The notes under the pieces were generated by a model. The model ran no database searches. It saw only the letters and a list, made by a program, of their open reading frames with translations, and had not been told where the DNA came from. Shown one piece after another: positions 37,521 through 47,027 of a stretch of 64,000 nt of DNA; position 1 is the first letter of the stretch; each line of letters starts with the position of its first letter. The position numbers were made by a program, and so were the translations under genes. Origin of the DNA: Streptococcus sp. CSL10205-OR2 (lineage in GTDB: Bacteria > Bacillota > Bacilli > Lactobacillales > Streptococcaceae); assembly GCF_025660655.1 (NCBI RefSeq), contig NZ_JAOTIN010000002.1:124001-188000 (forward strand), in the 5' to 3' direction.

Positions 37521-37562
37521 GTCCATTATAACAGAAAAACACCCTCAAATGAGGATGTTTAC
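37521..37562 (-). repeat. Intercassette terminator-promoter element, copy 5
   Basis: Hairpin ACATCCTC/GAGGGTGT followed by TTTTTCTGTTATAATGG on the minus strand; hexamer at 37525-37530. It starts just after the 257-residue gene. Confidence 0.7.
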
Positions 37563-37566
37563 TGAA

Positions 37567-38340
37567 TTAATGAGAATTCTTTAAATTCTTTCTTGCTTCT
37601 TGAACGATAAAAAGTTCTGGATTTTCATTCGATAGCATTTCAAAAATACTTTTTGCTTTATCCATTTCATTTTTTAATTGATAATTTTTTGCCTTGTAAA
37701 AATCACTCATTAGTAGAGCTAATTTTGTTGTCGGTTGGTAGCTTTCAAAAAATGAATTCTCTTTTTGATGATAGATAATATCCTCAACTGCAAAAATATA
37801 CGATAGTGAGTTTTGATACTGTTTAGAGCGAGAGGCAAGTCTTACTAATTCTTCCCTTAAAGAGATAATTTTTTCACTATCCTTCTGACTATTTTTAAAA
37901 CACAATGTTTGAAAAAGATAAATTTTTAAAGCTATTACATCTTTTTTCTTAAGAAATTGATGCGTAAAAATAATATTAATTTTTTCTTCTGCTAATAAAA
38001 AATTACCTTTGTAAAAACATACGATAGCATCAGCAATCTTAAATTGTATTTTTGAGTGATTAGACTCTGATAATGCTCTATGAAACTTTAAATAATCATC
38101 AAAATTTATATTTTGATAGAGATAGTTTACTCCCAACTGGTTTACTTTTAAAGCGAACGATATTCCTAAAACATTAAATCCTATTATCAAAAGAATAAGA
38201 TAATTGGCTAAAGAAGGATAATTTTTTTGAATATCTGTCTTAAAGATTAACATTAGAATTGACAAAGACAATCCTACAAAAAATAAGTAAAGTCTTATTT
38301 TTAATAATTTTTCAGGTTCTATTTCCAAGATTTTTTTCAT
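37567..38340 (-). CDS. Membrane/TPR-like protein, 257-residue family (intact copy)
   Basis: 257 residues. Two membrane segments lie near residues 13-33 and 40-62, followed by a helical cytosolic part. FYKGNFLLAEEKI, IYLFQTLCFKN and KENSFFESYQP, then SDFYKAK and a final TPR-like helix pair (DKAKSIFEMLSNENPELFIV), mark it as a relative of the 270-residue proteins. It is the intact reference for the frameshifted copy at 34487. Ribosome site AAGGAAG. I cannot name the family. Confidence 0.65.
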   Translation of the reverse strand: MKKILEIEPEKLLKIRLYLFFVGLSLSILMLIFKTDIQKNYPSLANYLILLIIGFNVLGISFALKVNQLGVNYLYQNINFDDYLKFHRALSESNHSKIQFKIADAIVCFYKGNFLLAEEKINIIFTHQFLKKKDVIALKIYLFQTLCFKNSQKDSEKIISLREELVRLASRSKQYQNSLSYIFAVEDIIYHQKENSFFESYQPTTKLALLMSDFYKAKNYQLKNEMDKAKSIFEMLSNENPELFIVQEARKNLKNSH

Positions 38341-38404
38341 TTTTCTTCCTTCTATTATTTAAAACATTAACACTTAGTTTTTTTCTAAAATTCCTTTATA
38401 TTTC

Positions 38405-38442
38405 ATTCCATTATAACAGAAAAACACCCTCATTAGAGTGTT
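38405..38442 (-). repeat. Intercassette terminator-promoter element, copy 6
   Basis: AACACTCT/AGGGTGTT hairpin with TTTTCTGTTATAATGG on the minus strand; hexamer at 38410-38415, 70 bases before the 257-residue gene. It is the outermost copy, next to the glmS side. Confidence 0.65.
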
Positions 38443-38518
38443 CTGTATTTTAACTAATGAAATCTTTATCGTTTCTTTAGTTTATTAAAAAATTGATTTT
38501 CCAGTGAAAAATACTTGG

Positions 38519-40336
38519 CTATTCAACGGTCACTGATTTGGCAAGATTTCGTGGCTTATCAACATCTAGTCCTCTTTGGAGTGAGGCATAGTAGGCGATC
38601 AGTTGGGTTGGAACAACCATGCCAATGCTTGAAAGGTAAGGGTGAACTGCCATGACAACAATATCATCTGAGTCATTGTTTGCTCCTTCTTCAACAATGG
38701 TTAAAACGGATGCACCTCTTGCAATAACTTCTGAGATATTCCCTCTTGTATGTGATAAGACAGCTTTATTGTTTGATAATAGGGCAATCACAGGTGTTCC
38801 GTCTTCGATGAGAGAGATGGTACCGTGTTTCAACTCACCTGCAGCAAAGCCTTCACACTGAATATAGGAAATTTCCTTTAGCTTTAAACTTGCTTCCATA
38901 GCAACATAGTAATCATTAGAACGTCCGATATAAAAAGCATTTCGTGTCGTTTCTAATAAGGCTTGGGTTTTCTTTTCAATCACTTCTTTTTGTGAAAGAG
39001 TTGCTTCAATGGATTGCGCCACAATCGATAATTCTTTAATCAAATCAAAATCTAGAGATTTTGGATTTCCTATCTTATCACCCACTGCCTTAGCAAGAAA
39101 GGCTAGCGTTGCAATCTGTGCCGTATAAGCTTTTGTGGAAGCCACAGCAATCTCAGGCCCTGCATGGATTAACATGGTATAGTTGGCTTCGCGTGACAAG
39201 GTTGAGCCAGCAACATTTGTGATGGTTAAGCTTGGAATACCAAGTTCGTTAGCCTTAACAAGCACTTGTCGACTATCAGCGGTTTCCCCTGACTGACTTA
39301 GAAGAATCACCATTGGTTTTTCACTCATTAACGGCAAATCATAACCCCACTCGGATGCAATCCCCAATTCAACAGGTGTCTGGGTTAACTGTTCTAAAAA
39401 TTGTTTAGCCGCATAACCCGCATGATAGGATGTTCCAGCAGCAATAATATAAAGACGATCAGAGGCTTTAACGGCATCAATAATAGAATCATCCACAACG
39501 ATTTCTTGCTTATCATTACTGTAGGTTTTGATAAGACGACGCATAACGCTTGGCTGTTCATCAATTTCTTTTAGCATGTAGTAAGGATAAGTCCCTTTAC
39601 CGATATCTGATAAATCAAGGCTTGCTGTGTAGCTTTCTCTTTCAACAATATTGCCACCAAAATCTTCAATACTAATACTGTCTTTTTTGACCGTTACGAT
39701 TTCCTTGTCGTGAACTTCCATAAATTCACTTGTCTCACGAATCATCGCCATCGCGTCTGAGCAGACCATGTTATAGCCATCTCCCAAGCCGATAAGTAGG
39801 GGCGATTTATTTTTTGCCACATAAATGGTATCGGATTTTTTGCTATCAATTAAGGCGAAGGCATAAGAGCCTTCAATAATCGTTAAAGCTTTTTTAAAGG
39901 CTTCAAAGGTTGTTAGGGAGTCTTCTTTGGCTAACTGCTCAATGAGATGAACAACAATCTCAGTATCTGTGCTACCTAAAAAATTATGATTAGCTAGATA
40001 AGTCTCTTTAATCTCAAGATAGTTTTCAATCACACCATTATGCACTAAGGTCAGTTCTTTAGTTGACGATTGGTGAGGGTGGGCATTCTCAACACTAGGT
40101 TTACCGTGAGTCGCCCATCTCGTATGACCAATGCCGATATCACCAGCTAGATCAATCCCTATTTTTTCTCTCAAATCAGCTATTTTACCAACAGCTTTAA
40201 TTAACTTAGCTGATTTTTTGCCATCTACCAGGAAAATACCCGATGAATCATAGCCTCTATACTCTAGTTTTTCTAAGCCTTGCATTAAAATATCTTTGGC
40301 ATTTCTGTTGCCAACAACACCTACTATTCCGCACAT
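38519..40336 (-). CDS. glmS: Glutamine--fructose-6-phosphate aminotransferase
   Basis: Makes glucosamine 6-phosphate, the entry to amino-sugar and cell-wall synthesis. The 605-residue protein starts MCGIVGVVGN; Cys2 is the glutaminase nucleophile. The glutaminase domain has HTRWATHGKPS near residues 72-82, and two SIS domains follow (AAGTSYHAGY near 299; SQSGETADSR near 348) with the C-terminal KPRNLAKSVTVE. The ribosome site AAGGAGAG lies 29 bases before the ATG with a hairpin between. The promoter and two NagR-like sites are upstream; there is no glmS ribozyme. Confidence 0.96.
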   Translation of the reverse strand: MCGIVGVVGNRNAKDILMQGLEKLEYRGYDSSGIFLVDGKKSAKLIKAVGKIADLREKIGIDLAGDIGIGHTRWATHGKPSVENAHPHQSSTKELTLVHNGVIENYLEIKETYLANHNFLGSTDTEIVVHLIEQLAKEDSLTTFEAFKKALTIIEGSYAFALIDSKKSDTIYVAKNKSPLLIGLGDGYNMVCSDAMAMIRETSEFMEVHDKEIVTVKKDSISIEDFGGNIVERESYTASLDLSDIGKGTYPYYMLKEIDEQPSVMRRLIKTYSNDKQEIVVDDSIIDAVKASDRLYIIAAGTSYHAGYAAKQFLEQLTQTPVELGIASEWGYDLPLMSEKPMVILLSQSGETADSRQVLVKANELGIPSLTITNVAGSTLSREANYTMLIHAGPEIAVASTKAYTAQIATLAFLAKAVGDKIGNPKSLDFDLIKELSIVAQSIEATLSQKEVIEKKTQALLETTRNAFYIGRSNDYYVAMEASLKLKEISYIQCEGFAAGELKHGTISLIEDGTPVIALLSNNKAVLSHTRGNISEVIARGASVLTIVEEGANNDSDDIVVMAVHPYLSSIGMVVPTQLIAYYASLQRGLDVDKPRNLAKSVTVE

Positions 40337-40346
40337 ATATTCATTG

Positions 40347-40364
40347 GTGGTAACTGGTTACCAC
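40347..40364 (-). promoter_or_regulatory. glmS: Hairpin between the ribosome site and start codon of glmS
   Basis: GTGGTAA and TTACCAC form a perfect seven-bp stem with a four-base loop. AAGGAGAG is at 40366-40373 and the ATG at 40334-40336. Folding would bring the two to a normal distance. Confidence 0.6.
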
Positions 40365-40374
40365 ACTCTCCTTA

Positions 40375-40390
40375 AAATTGGTATAGTCTA
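40375..40390 (-). promoter_or_regulatory. glmS: NagR-like operator, site 1 of glmS
   Basis: AAATTGGTATAGTCTA resembles the NagR (GntR family) site of streptococci. It lies in the leader, downstream of the -10 box, where it could act as a roadblock. A second copy is 78 bases upstream. Confidence 0.55.
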
Positions 40391-40418
40391 CTTTATTTCA
40401 ATATAATCGACTTATATA

Positions 40419-40447
40419 AGTATATTACATGAATTATTAAATGTCAA
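40419..40447 (-). promoter_or_regulatory. glmS: Promoter of glmS
   Basis: TTGACA (40442-40447), 17-base spacer and TATACT (40419-40424) on the minus strand. It lies between the two NagR-like sites. Confidence 0.75.
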
Positions 40448-40452
40448 AGGAA

Positions 40453-40471
40453 TAATTGGTATAGTCTAATT
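40453..40471 (-). promoter_or_regulatory. glmS: NagR-like operator, site 2 of glmS
   Basis: AATTGGTATAGTCTAATT just upstream of the -35 box. It shares a 13-base core (TTGGTATAGTCTA) with site 1. Confidence 0.55.
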
Positions 40472-40475
40472 GCAA

Positions 40476-40503
40476 TAAAAAAATGAATAGTTGCCTATTC
40501 ATT
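40476..40503 (-). terminator. Terminator of the signal-peptidase-like gene
   Basis: AATGAATAG pairs with CTATTCATT around a four-base loop, with a T-run after it. It overlaps the stop codon. Confidence 0.8.
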
Positions 40504-41052
40504 TTCGATAAATCCAAACTGATCTAAAGGAAGAATACGGAAGTTCACTACTCCTTTAATTTGTTTTTGACTAATAAGCCCAAACTCTCTACTATCATTT
40601 GTGTTTTGCCTGTTATCATTTAAAACTAAAAAATAACCTTTAGGAATTTTGGTAATATTTGACTGAGTCAAGGTTTCAAGAGTAAAGTCTGAGGTGAAGT
40701 AAGCATCAAAGCCATGCGTATCTTGATAATCTGTTCTAAGATTATCAATGTATGGTTCTTCTTCAATCATGGCGTTGAGATAAAAAATATCATCCATAAA
40801 TGTAACAGAATCACCAGGTATTGCAACAACACGCCCAACATATTCTTTTTTATCAACCTTGTAGACTACAAAATCTTTAAACGTTGGCTTAGTTGTTGTT
40901 TGTACAGTTACAAGGTCTCCTTCATTCAGAAAATTATTGGCCTCACTCTTTGAAATTTCATGTGTTGAAAAAACGAAGAGACGTAGTATTAAAACAAGAA
41001 CGATGCCACTAATGATTAAAAAAATATTTCTAATAAAATCGCGTTTAACCAT
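40495..41052 (-). CDS. Signal peptidase I family protein, catalytic residues degenerate
   Basis: 185 residues with one N-terminal membrane helix (residues 8-28), then an S26 peptidase fold: box C DFVVYKV, box D YVGRVVAIPGDSV near residues 72-84 and box E LNDNRQNTNDSREFG near 145-159. The general base Lys that stands two before RVV in active enzymes is Gly here, and the SM-x-P box around the nucleophile Ser is replaced by ISKSEANNF. So it is probably inactive as a peptidase or uses other residues. Similar degenerate proteins (SipA of pilus loci) act as assembly factors. It lies between pyk and glmS. The role is unknown. Confidence 0.75.
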   Translation of the reverse strand: MVKRDFIRNIFLIISGIVLVLILRLFVFSTHEISKSEANNFLNEGDLVTVQTTTKPTFKDFVVYKVDKKEYVGRVVAIPGDSVTFMDDIFYLNAMIEEEPYIDNLRTDYQDTHGFDAYFTSDFTLETLTQSNITKIPKGYFLVLNDNRQNTNDSREFGLISQKQIKGVVNFRILPLDQFGFIENE

Positions 41053-41101
41053 GGTCTCTCCTTTATTATTCTTTCTTTTATTATACCATGTTTTTTAGGA
41101 T

Positions 41102-41129
41102 AAAAAAAGATAGCTTTTAAAAAGCTATC
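41102..41129 (-). terminator. pyk: Terminator of pyk
   Basis: GATAGCTTT pairs with AAAGCTATC, followed by seven Ts on the minus strand, just after the pyk stop. Confidence 0.85.
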
Positions 41130-41140
41130 CTGTTTTTTTA

Positions 41141-42643
41141 TTATTTTACGGTACGAATTCTCATTGTATTTGTGCCACCTGTACCAACTGGAACACCAGC
41201 AACAATAACAATATTATCACCTGATTCAACAAGACCTGATGAAAGAGCAACTTGTTCAGCAACTTCAAACATATCATCGGTTGAGTCTGGTCTATCAGCT
41301 ACTACAGGAATAACTCCCCAGTTAACCATCAATGATTTTTGAATTTTTTCATCAAAAGTAACAGCAAGGATGTCAGATTCTGGACGATATTTAGAAATTA
41401 GACGTGCTGTGTTACCTGTTTCAGTAATAGTGACGACTAATTTAATATCCATTGAACGAGTAGCATCTTTAACTGCAGAAGCCACTACTTCTGTTTTATT
41501 TGAACGCTCAAAATTATCAGAATTTAATCGACCATACTCACTAAGAAGTGTTTGAGCATTTTTGTCGATAGTGGCCATTGTTCTAACAGATTCCACAGGG
41601 TATTTACCATTAGCAGATTCACCTGAAAGCATTGTTGCATCAGTCCCATCAATGACAGCATTGAAAACATCAGAAACTTCAGAACGCGTAGCACGAGGTT
41701 TTTCAGTCATAGTTTCTAGCATATTGGTTGCTGTGATAACAGCCTTACCTGCTGCGTTTGTTTTGGTGATAATCATTTTTTGATAGACAGGTACCATTTC
41801 AAATGGCACTTCAATACCCATATCACCACGAGCAATCATGATACCATCAGCAGCATCGATAATTTCATCAATATTATCAATCCCTTGTTGGTTTTCTATT
41901 TTAGCAAAAAGTTTAACATGATCATTGCCTGTTTCACGAGTAATGGCACGAACTTCTTCAACGTCTTTTGCAGTACGAACAAATGAAATAGCAATAAAGT
42001 TAAGACCTTGTTCTAAACCAAAACGAATATCAGCATTATCTCTTTCTGCTAAAGCTGGGAAAGGAATTTTGGTGTTTGGAATATTAACACCTTTTTGTTT
42101 AGCAATGACACCATCATTTTCGACAAGAACTTCTAATTCATGATTAGCATGATCTTTTGAAATAATTCTTAGACCAACTTTACCATCATCAATAAGAATT
42201 TGTTGACCTTTTTCTACATGATCAAAGATATCAAGTTTACCAGCAACGCTTAAAGCAATTTTATCTCTTGTTGATTGTAAGCCTTGTTTTGTTGCTACTC
42301 TAATCTTATCACCTGTTTGATAAGTGTATTCTTTAGCATCGTCTTCAAAAAGCTCTGTTCTCATCTCAGGGCCTTTGGTATCTAGTAAGAAACCAACTTT
42401 CTGATTTGCAAGCTCTTCTGCAAGACGAACTGTTGCCATACGATCACCTTGCTCTTTGTGGTCACCATGTGAAAAATTAAAGCGAAAGACATTTGCGCCA
42501 GCCTTAATGAGTTCAGCAATATTTTGCGCTGATTGTTCTACATCAAGCTCTCCACTCCAATAACCATCTTCACCATATTTTTTCCCACCTCGAATTTCGA
42601 CAGCTGGGCCAAGTGTGGCAACAATTTTTACACGTTTATTCAT
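41141..42643 (-). CDS. pyk: Pyruvate kinase
   Basis: Converts phosphoenolpyruvate and ADP to pyruvate and ATP, the last glycolytic step. The 500-residue protein starts MNKRVKIVATLGPAV; substrate and metal regions are FRFNFSHGDH near residues 53-62, LLDTKGPEMRT, and the signature IENQQGIDNIDEI followed by ADGIMIARGDMGIEVP. It lacks the extra C-terminal PEP-utiliser domain of some Bacilli. It follows pfkA by 54 bases, as in other streptococci. Confidence 0.96.
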   Translation of the reverse strand: MNKRVKIVATLGPAVEIRGGKKYGEDGYWSGELDVEQSAQNIAELIKAGANVFRFNFSHGDHKEQGDRMATVRLAEELANQKVGFLLDTKGPEMRTELFEDDAKEYTYQTGDKIRVATKQGLQSTRDKIALSVAGKLDIFDHVEKGQQILIDDGKVGLRIISKDHANHELEVLVENDGVIAKQKGVNIPNTKIPFPALAERDNADIRFGLEQGLNFIAISFVRTAKDVEEVRAITRETGNDHVKLFAKIENQQGIDNIDEIIDAADGIMIARGDMGIEVPFEMVPVYQKMIITKTNAAGKAVITATNMLETMTEKPRATRSEVSDVFNAVIDGTDATMLSGESANGKYPVESVRTMATIDKNAQTLLSEYGRLNSDNFERSNKTEVVASAVKDATRSMDIKLVVTITETGNTARLISKYRPESDILAVTFDEKIQKSLMVNWGVIPVVADRPDSTDDMFEVAEQVALSSGLVESGDNIVIVAGVPVGTGGTNTMRIRTVK

Positions 42644-42697
42644 TCTTGAAAAACTCCTTTATTTCTTACATAATATTAATCTATTTAGATAGACACT

Positions 42698-43789
<1,092 letters not shown>

Positions 43790-46700
43790 TCAACGAAAAA
43801 CCGTTTTCAAGACATAGGGATTTAGGAGGTCAATTAACTTTTCATCTTTTGCGACAAAGTATTTTTGACTTTGTAAAGTCTCTTTTGATTCTTTGTAATG
43901 AATAACTACTGGCAAAGAACCAGGAAATTGTTTTAAAATTTTTGTAATTTGAAAATCATTATCATGATTTGAAACCAGTAACCAACATTTTTCATCTGTG
44001 GGAATAATCAGTGTATCAAGAAGCATTTGCAACTGTTGATTTCGATACTGAATTTTTCCTCGAAAAAGATAAAATTGACCTTGTGTGAGAATGTTTTGAT
44101 ATTTTTTATAGGTTTCTGGAAATAAAGTAATATCTAATTTTTTATTAGTGTCAGAAACTGTTAAAAAGACCATTTCTTCACCAGTTGTTTTAGTTCTAAT
44201 GACTTTAATCTTTTCAATTTCAGCAAGAACTGTCATTGAACGGCCTTCAACTAATTTTGAAAAAGGTGTGAATTGTCCCTTTCTTTTTTCCATCTCTTCA
44301 ACAAGAGGATGTGGACTAATACCAAAACCAATAATATCTTTTTCTAGTTGATATTTTTCTGCATTTGTATAATCTAATTCATCCAACCACTGATAAGAAT
44401 TCTCAGAAAAAAGACTACCAAGTTCACTCACAAAAATCAATAGTGGTTCTAAATTCTTTTGAACTTTTTTCCTATTTTCTTCAAAATTATCAAACAAACC
44501 AAGTAGGACTAAAGACTCTATAAATTTTTTATCTTGGTATTTTTCAGGTAAACGTGTCAGAAAATCTTCAGTATTTTGATAGGGTTGATTATTGACAATC
44601 CAAAAAGCCAGCTCTTTTGGTAATTCTTTAATATGTTTTATACCTATAAAAATATTATTATTAACAACCTTATCATAGTAAGAGACGTTATTAATTGATA
44701 ATTTTTCAACCTTAAAACCATTATCAATAGCATCACTGATATAATGACTTCCTGAGTAGTTAAGCATTATATCATAAAAGATATTAGGATAATGGGCTTT
44801 AAAATAAGCTAACTGAAATGCTAAGGCGGAGTATGCATAAGCATGGCTTCGATTAAAACCATAGCCAGCAAATTTTGCCATCATATCAAAAAGAAGAGAG
44901 GCAGTTTCTTCTTGTCTACCTTGTTGTTTAGCACCATCTAAAAACTGTGAACGCATCACGTTCATTTGTTCACGATTTTTCTTTGACATGGCTCTACGCA
45001 GTAAGTCTGCCTTACCAAGGGAAAAGCCAGCGTATACCTGTGCAATCGTCATTACTTGCTCTTGATAAAGCATGATACCATAGGTTGGCTCTAATATTGG
45101 TGCAATTACCGGATCAATCAAATCGATGGCTTCTTTTTTAAATTTTCTCTTGATAAAGTTGTCGATGTAATCACTGGCACCAGGTCGATTTAGACTTGTT
45201 GTAGCCACTATTTCTTCAAAACGAGATGGTTTTATTTGTTTTAGCAGGTTGATAGCTCCTGCTGCTTCAAATTGGAAAATACCTGCAGTTTTCCCTTGTG
45301 CAAATAAAGCTAGTGTTTTTTCATCTTCTAAATTAATGGCTTTGATATCAATCAAAATCCCTTGTTCTTTTAATAACTTTTCTTTCATTTTTTGAACAAG
45401 TGTTAGATTTCTTAAACCTAGAAAATCCATTTTTAATAAGCCATTTGCTTCAACAGCTTGAGCGTCATATTGTGTAATCATCATATCTTCACCTGGTTTC
45501 AAAGGGATATGATTAGTCAGATTATCATCGCTTAAAACAACTCCTGCCGCATGAATGGACGTTTGTCTAGGTTGACCTTCAATTTTTTTAGCAATGGCAA
45601 ATGCTTTTTGAAATTCTAATTTGCTTGTTATTATTTGTCTAAAATGAGCATTTTTTTCATAAGTGCTTGTTAGGGTCTCCTGAAAAGCAATACGTTTTGT
45701 TAAAGCTCCTAATTCGTACTCTGTTGCCCCGAAACGCTTAAAGACATCTCGAATCACTTGTTTAGCTCCAAATGTTGAAAATGTCACAATTTGAGCAGCA
45801 TGCTCGCTCCCATAGCGGTCTCTCACATAATGAAGAAATTCAGAACGATAGATATCTGGTAAATCGATATCAATATCAGGCATACTATAGCGTTCTTTAT
45901 TTAAAAAACGCTCAAACAAGAGATTATTTTTAACGGGATCAATCCCCGTAATATCAAGCAGATAAGCCACAAGACTTCCCGCCGCAGAACCTCTTCCCAT
46001 TCCCATATAGTAGCCTTTACTATGGCCAAATCGAATCAAATCCCAGACAATAAGAAAATAATCATCAAAACCCATGTCGTGAATGATAGAAAGTTCTGTT
46101 TCTAGACGCTTGATGTAGACATCCTCATTTAGATTTTTCGTATTTAAAGATTGATAAGTTTTTTCTCGTAATTCAATACTCGCATCTTTGTGACGATTAA
46201 ATCGTGGTAATTTTAATGATGAATTAAATTGATAAGAAATACTTCCCACCAAAACTTCAAGATTCTCTAATGCTTTAGGAAATCTCTCTTCAAATAATTT
46301 TGTCATTGTTGAAGCATCATAGAACATTTGATTGCCTTCAATGGGTTTTGTTTCTTTTAGTGACACGTTATCTTTAATAGCATGCAGGACTTGAAGAACT
46401 TCTTTATCCTGATTTTCAAAATAGCGTACAGTGTGTAGGGGAAGAATTGGTTTATGAAATGTTTTAATAGGTGAATTCAAACCAACACCAATATAGTAGT
46501 CAAAAGAAAAAGATAATTCTTCAATGCCATTAAAATAAGGGATGATAATGATTAATTCTTCAAAATAATCATTATTTTGTAAAATATTCTTTTCCCCTTT
46601 CATCAATTCAGTGGATAATTTCAACAAATGACGATAACCAACATTGTTTTTAGCAATGAGATGTATCTTTATTTCTTGATGGTCTAAAAGAATTGACGTT

Positions 46701-46894
46701 TCTAGCCCCAAAATGGGTTTCAGATTATTTTGATGACATTTATTAATAAAATGATAGGCAGCGTATAGATTATCCTTATCCATAATTCCTAGATAAGAAT
46801 AGCCCATGTTCTTAGCGGATTGAATATAGCCATCCAAGTCAATGAGACTGTCCATAAATGAATAAACAGTTTTTGTGTCTAGTTGAACAAACAT
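43790..46894 (-). CDS. dnaE: DNA polymerase III subunit alpha DnaE
   Basis: C-family polymerase used with PolC in Gram-positive replication, mainly for extending lagging-strand primers. The 1034-residue protein has an N-terminal PHP domain (residues 1-220), the polymerase core with PDIDIDLPD near 354-362 carrying catalytic Asp residues, MGMGRGSAAGSLVAY near 295-309, and a C-terminal OB-fold (about 885-960, MTVLAEIEKIKVIRTKTTGE). Ribosome site AAAGGAGAGG. The intergenic gap to the divergent GntR gene is 172 bases. Confidence 0.96.
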   Translation of the reverse strand: MFVQLDTKTVYSFMDSLIDLDGYIQSAKNMGYSYLGIMDKDNLYAAYHFINKCHQNNLKPILGLETSILLDHQEIKIHLIAKNNVGYRHLLKLSTELMKGEKNILQNNDYFEELIIIIPYFNGIEELSFSFDYYIGVGLNSPIKTFHKPILPLHTVRYFENQDKEVLQVLHAIKDNVSLKETKPIEGNQMFYDASTMTKLFEERFPKALENLEVLVGSISYQFNSSLKLPRFNRHKDASIELREKTYQSLNTKNLNEDVYIKRLETELSIIHDMGFDDYFLIVWDLIRFGHSKGYYMGMGRGSAAGSLVAYLLDITGIDPVKNNLLFERFLNKERYSMPDIDIDLPDIYRSEFLHYVRDRYGSEHAAQIVTFSTFGAKQVIRDVFKRFGATEYELGALTKRIAFQETLTSTYEKNAHFRQIITSKLEFQKAFAIAKKIEGQPRQTSIHAAGVVLSDDNLTNHIPLKPGEDMMITQYDAQAVEANGLLKMDFLGLRNLTLVQKMKEKLLKEQGILIDIKAINLEDEKTLALFAQGKTAGIFQFEAAGAINLLKQIKPSRFEEIVATTSLNRPGASDYIDNFIKRKFKKEAIDLIDPVIAPILEPTYGIMLYQEQVMTIAQVYAGFSLGKADLLRRAMSKKNREQMNVMRSQFLDGAKQQGRQEETASLLFDMMAKFAGYGFNRSHAYAYSALAFQLAYFKAHYPNIFYDIMLNYSGSHYISDAIDNGFKVEKLSINNVSYYDKVVNNNIFIGIKHIKELPKELAFWIVNNQPYQNTEDFLTRLPEKYQDKKFIESLVLLGLFDNFEENRKKVQKNLEPLLIFVSELGSLFSENSYQWLDELDYTNAEKYQLEKDIIGFGISPHPLVEEMEKRKGQFTPFSKLVEGRSMTVLAEIEKIKVIRTKTTGEEMVFLTVSDTNKKLDITLFPETYKKYQNILTQGQFYLFRGKIQYRNQQLQMLLDTLIIPTDEKCWLLVSNHDNDFQITKILKQFPGSLPVVIHYKESKETLQSQKYFVAKDEKLIDLLNPYVLKTVFR

Positions 46895-46998
46895 CGCCTC
46901 TCCTTTCCCTTTTTAACAGCAACTTCTCTTTTATTATTATACTATGAAATGGTAAAAGAAAGCCAATTCTTTTTTTAAATCTTTTTAGGTTATTTTTC

Positions 46999-47027
46999 TT
47001 GACAATAAACTGTTTTTTCTGTATTAT
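46999..47027 (+). promoter_or_regulatory. Promoter of the GntR/ABC operon
   Basis: TTGACA (46999-47004), 17-base spacer and TATTAT (47022-47027). Confidence 0.8.

Larger units (their letters stand above)
35313..37562 (-). repeat. Tandem duplication, period about 1.13 kb
   Basis: Two units run in the order: 270-residue gene, DELKSF scrap, Imm26-start scrap, terminator-promoter element (35313-36424 and 36443-37562). Matching landmarks are 1130-1137 bases apart (gene ends, scrap ATGs, -10 hexamers). Divergence is concentrated in the membrane-coding part of the gene. Confidence 0.8.

Noticed and set aside
30456..38340. A polymorphic toxin (LXG or similar) to match the immunity-type genes
   Set aside because: No large secreted protein, WXG100 protein or toxin domain is coded in the region on either strand; only the short DELKSF scraps remain.
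30398..38442. CRISPR array or integron
   Set aside because: The repeats are about 40 bases but separated by whole genes or uneven gaps, no cas genes and no integrase; the pattern fits gene-cassette joints instead.
40337..40494. glmS ribozyme
   Set aside because: The leader is short and has no core resembling the ribozyme; a normal promoter and operator-like repeats explain the region.
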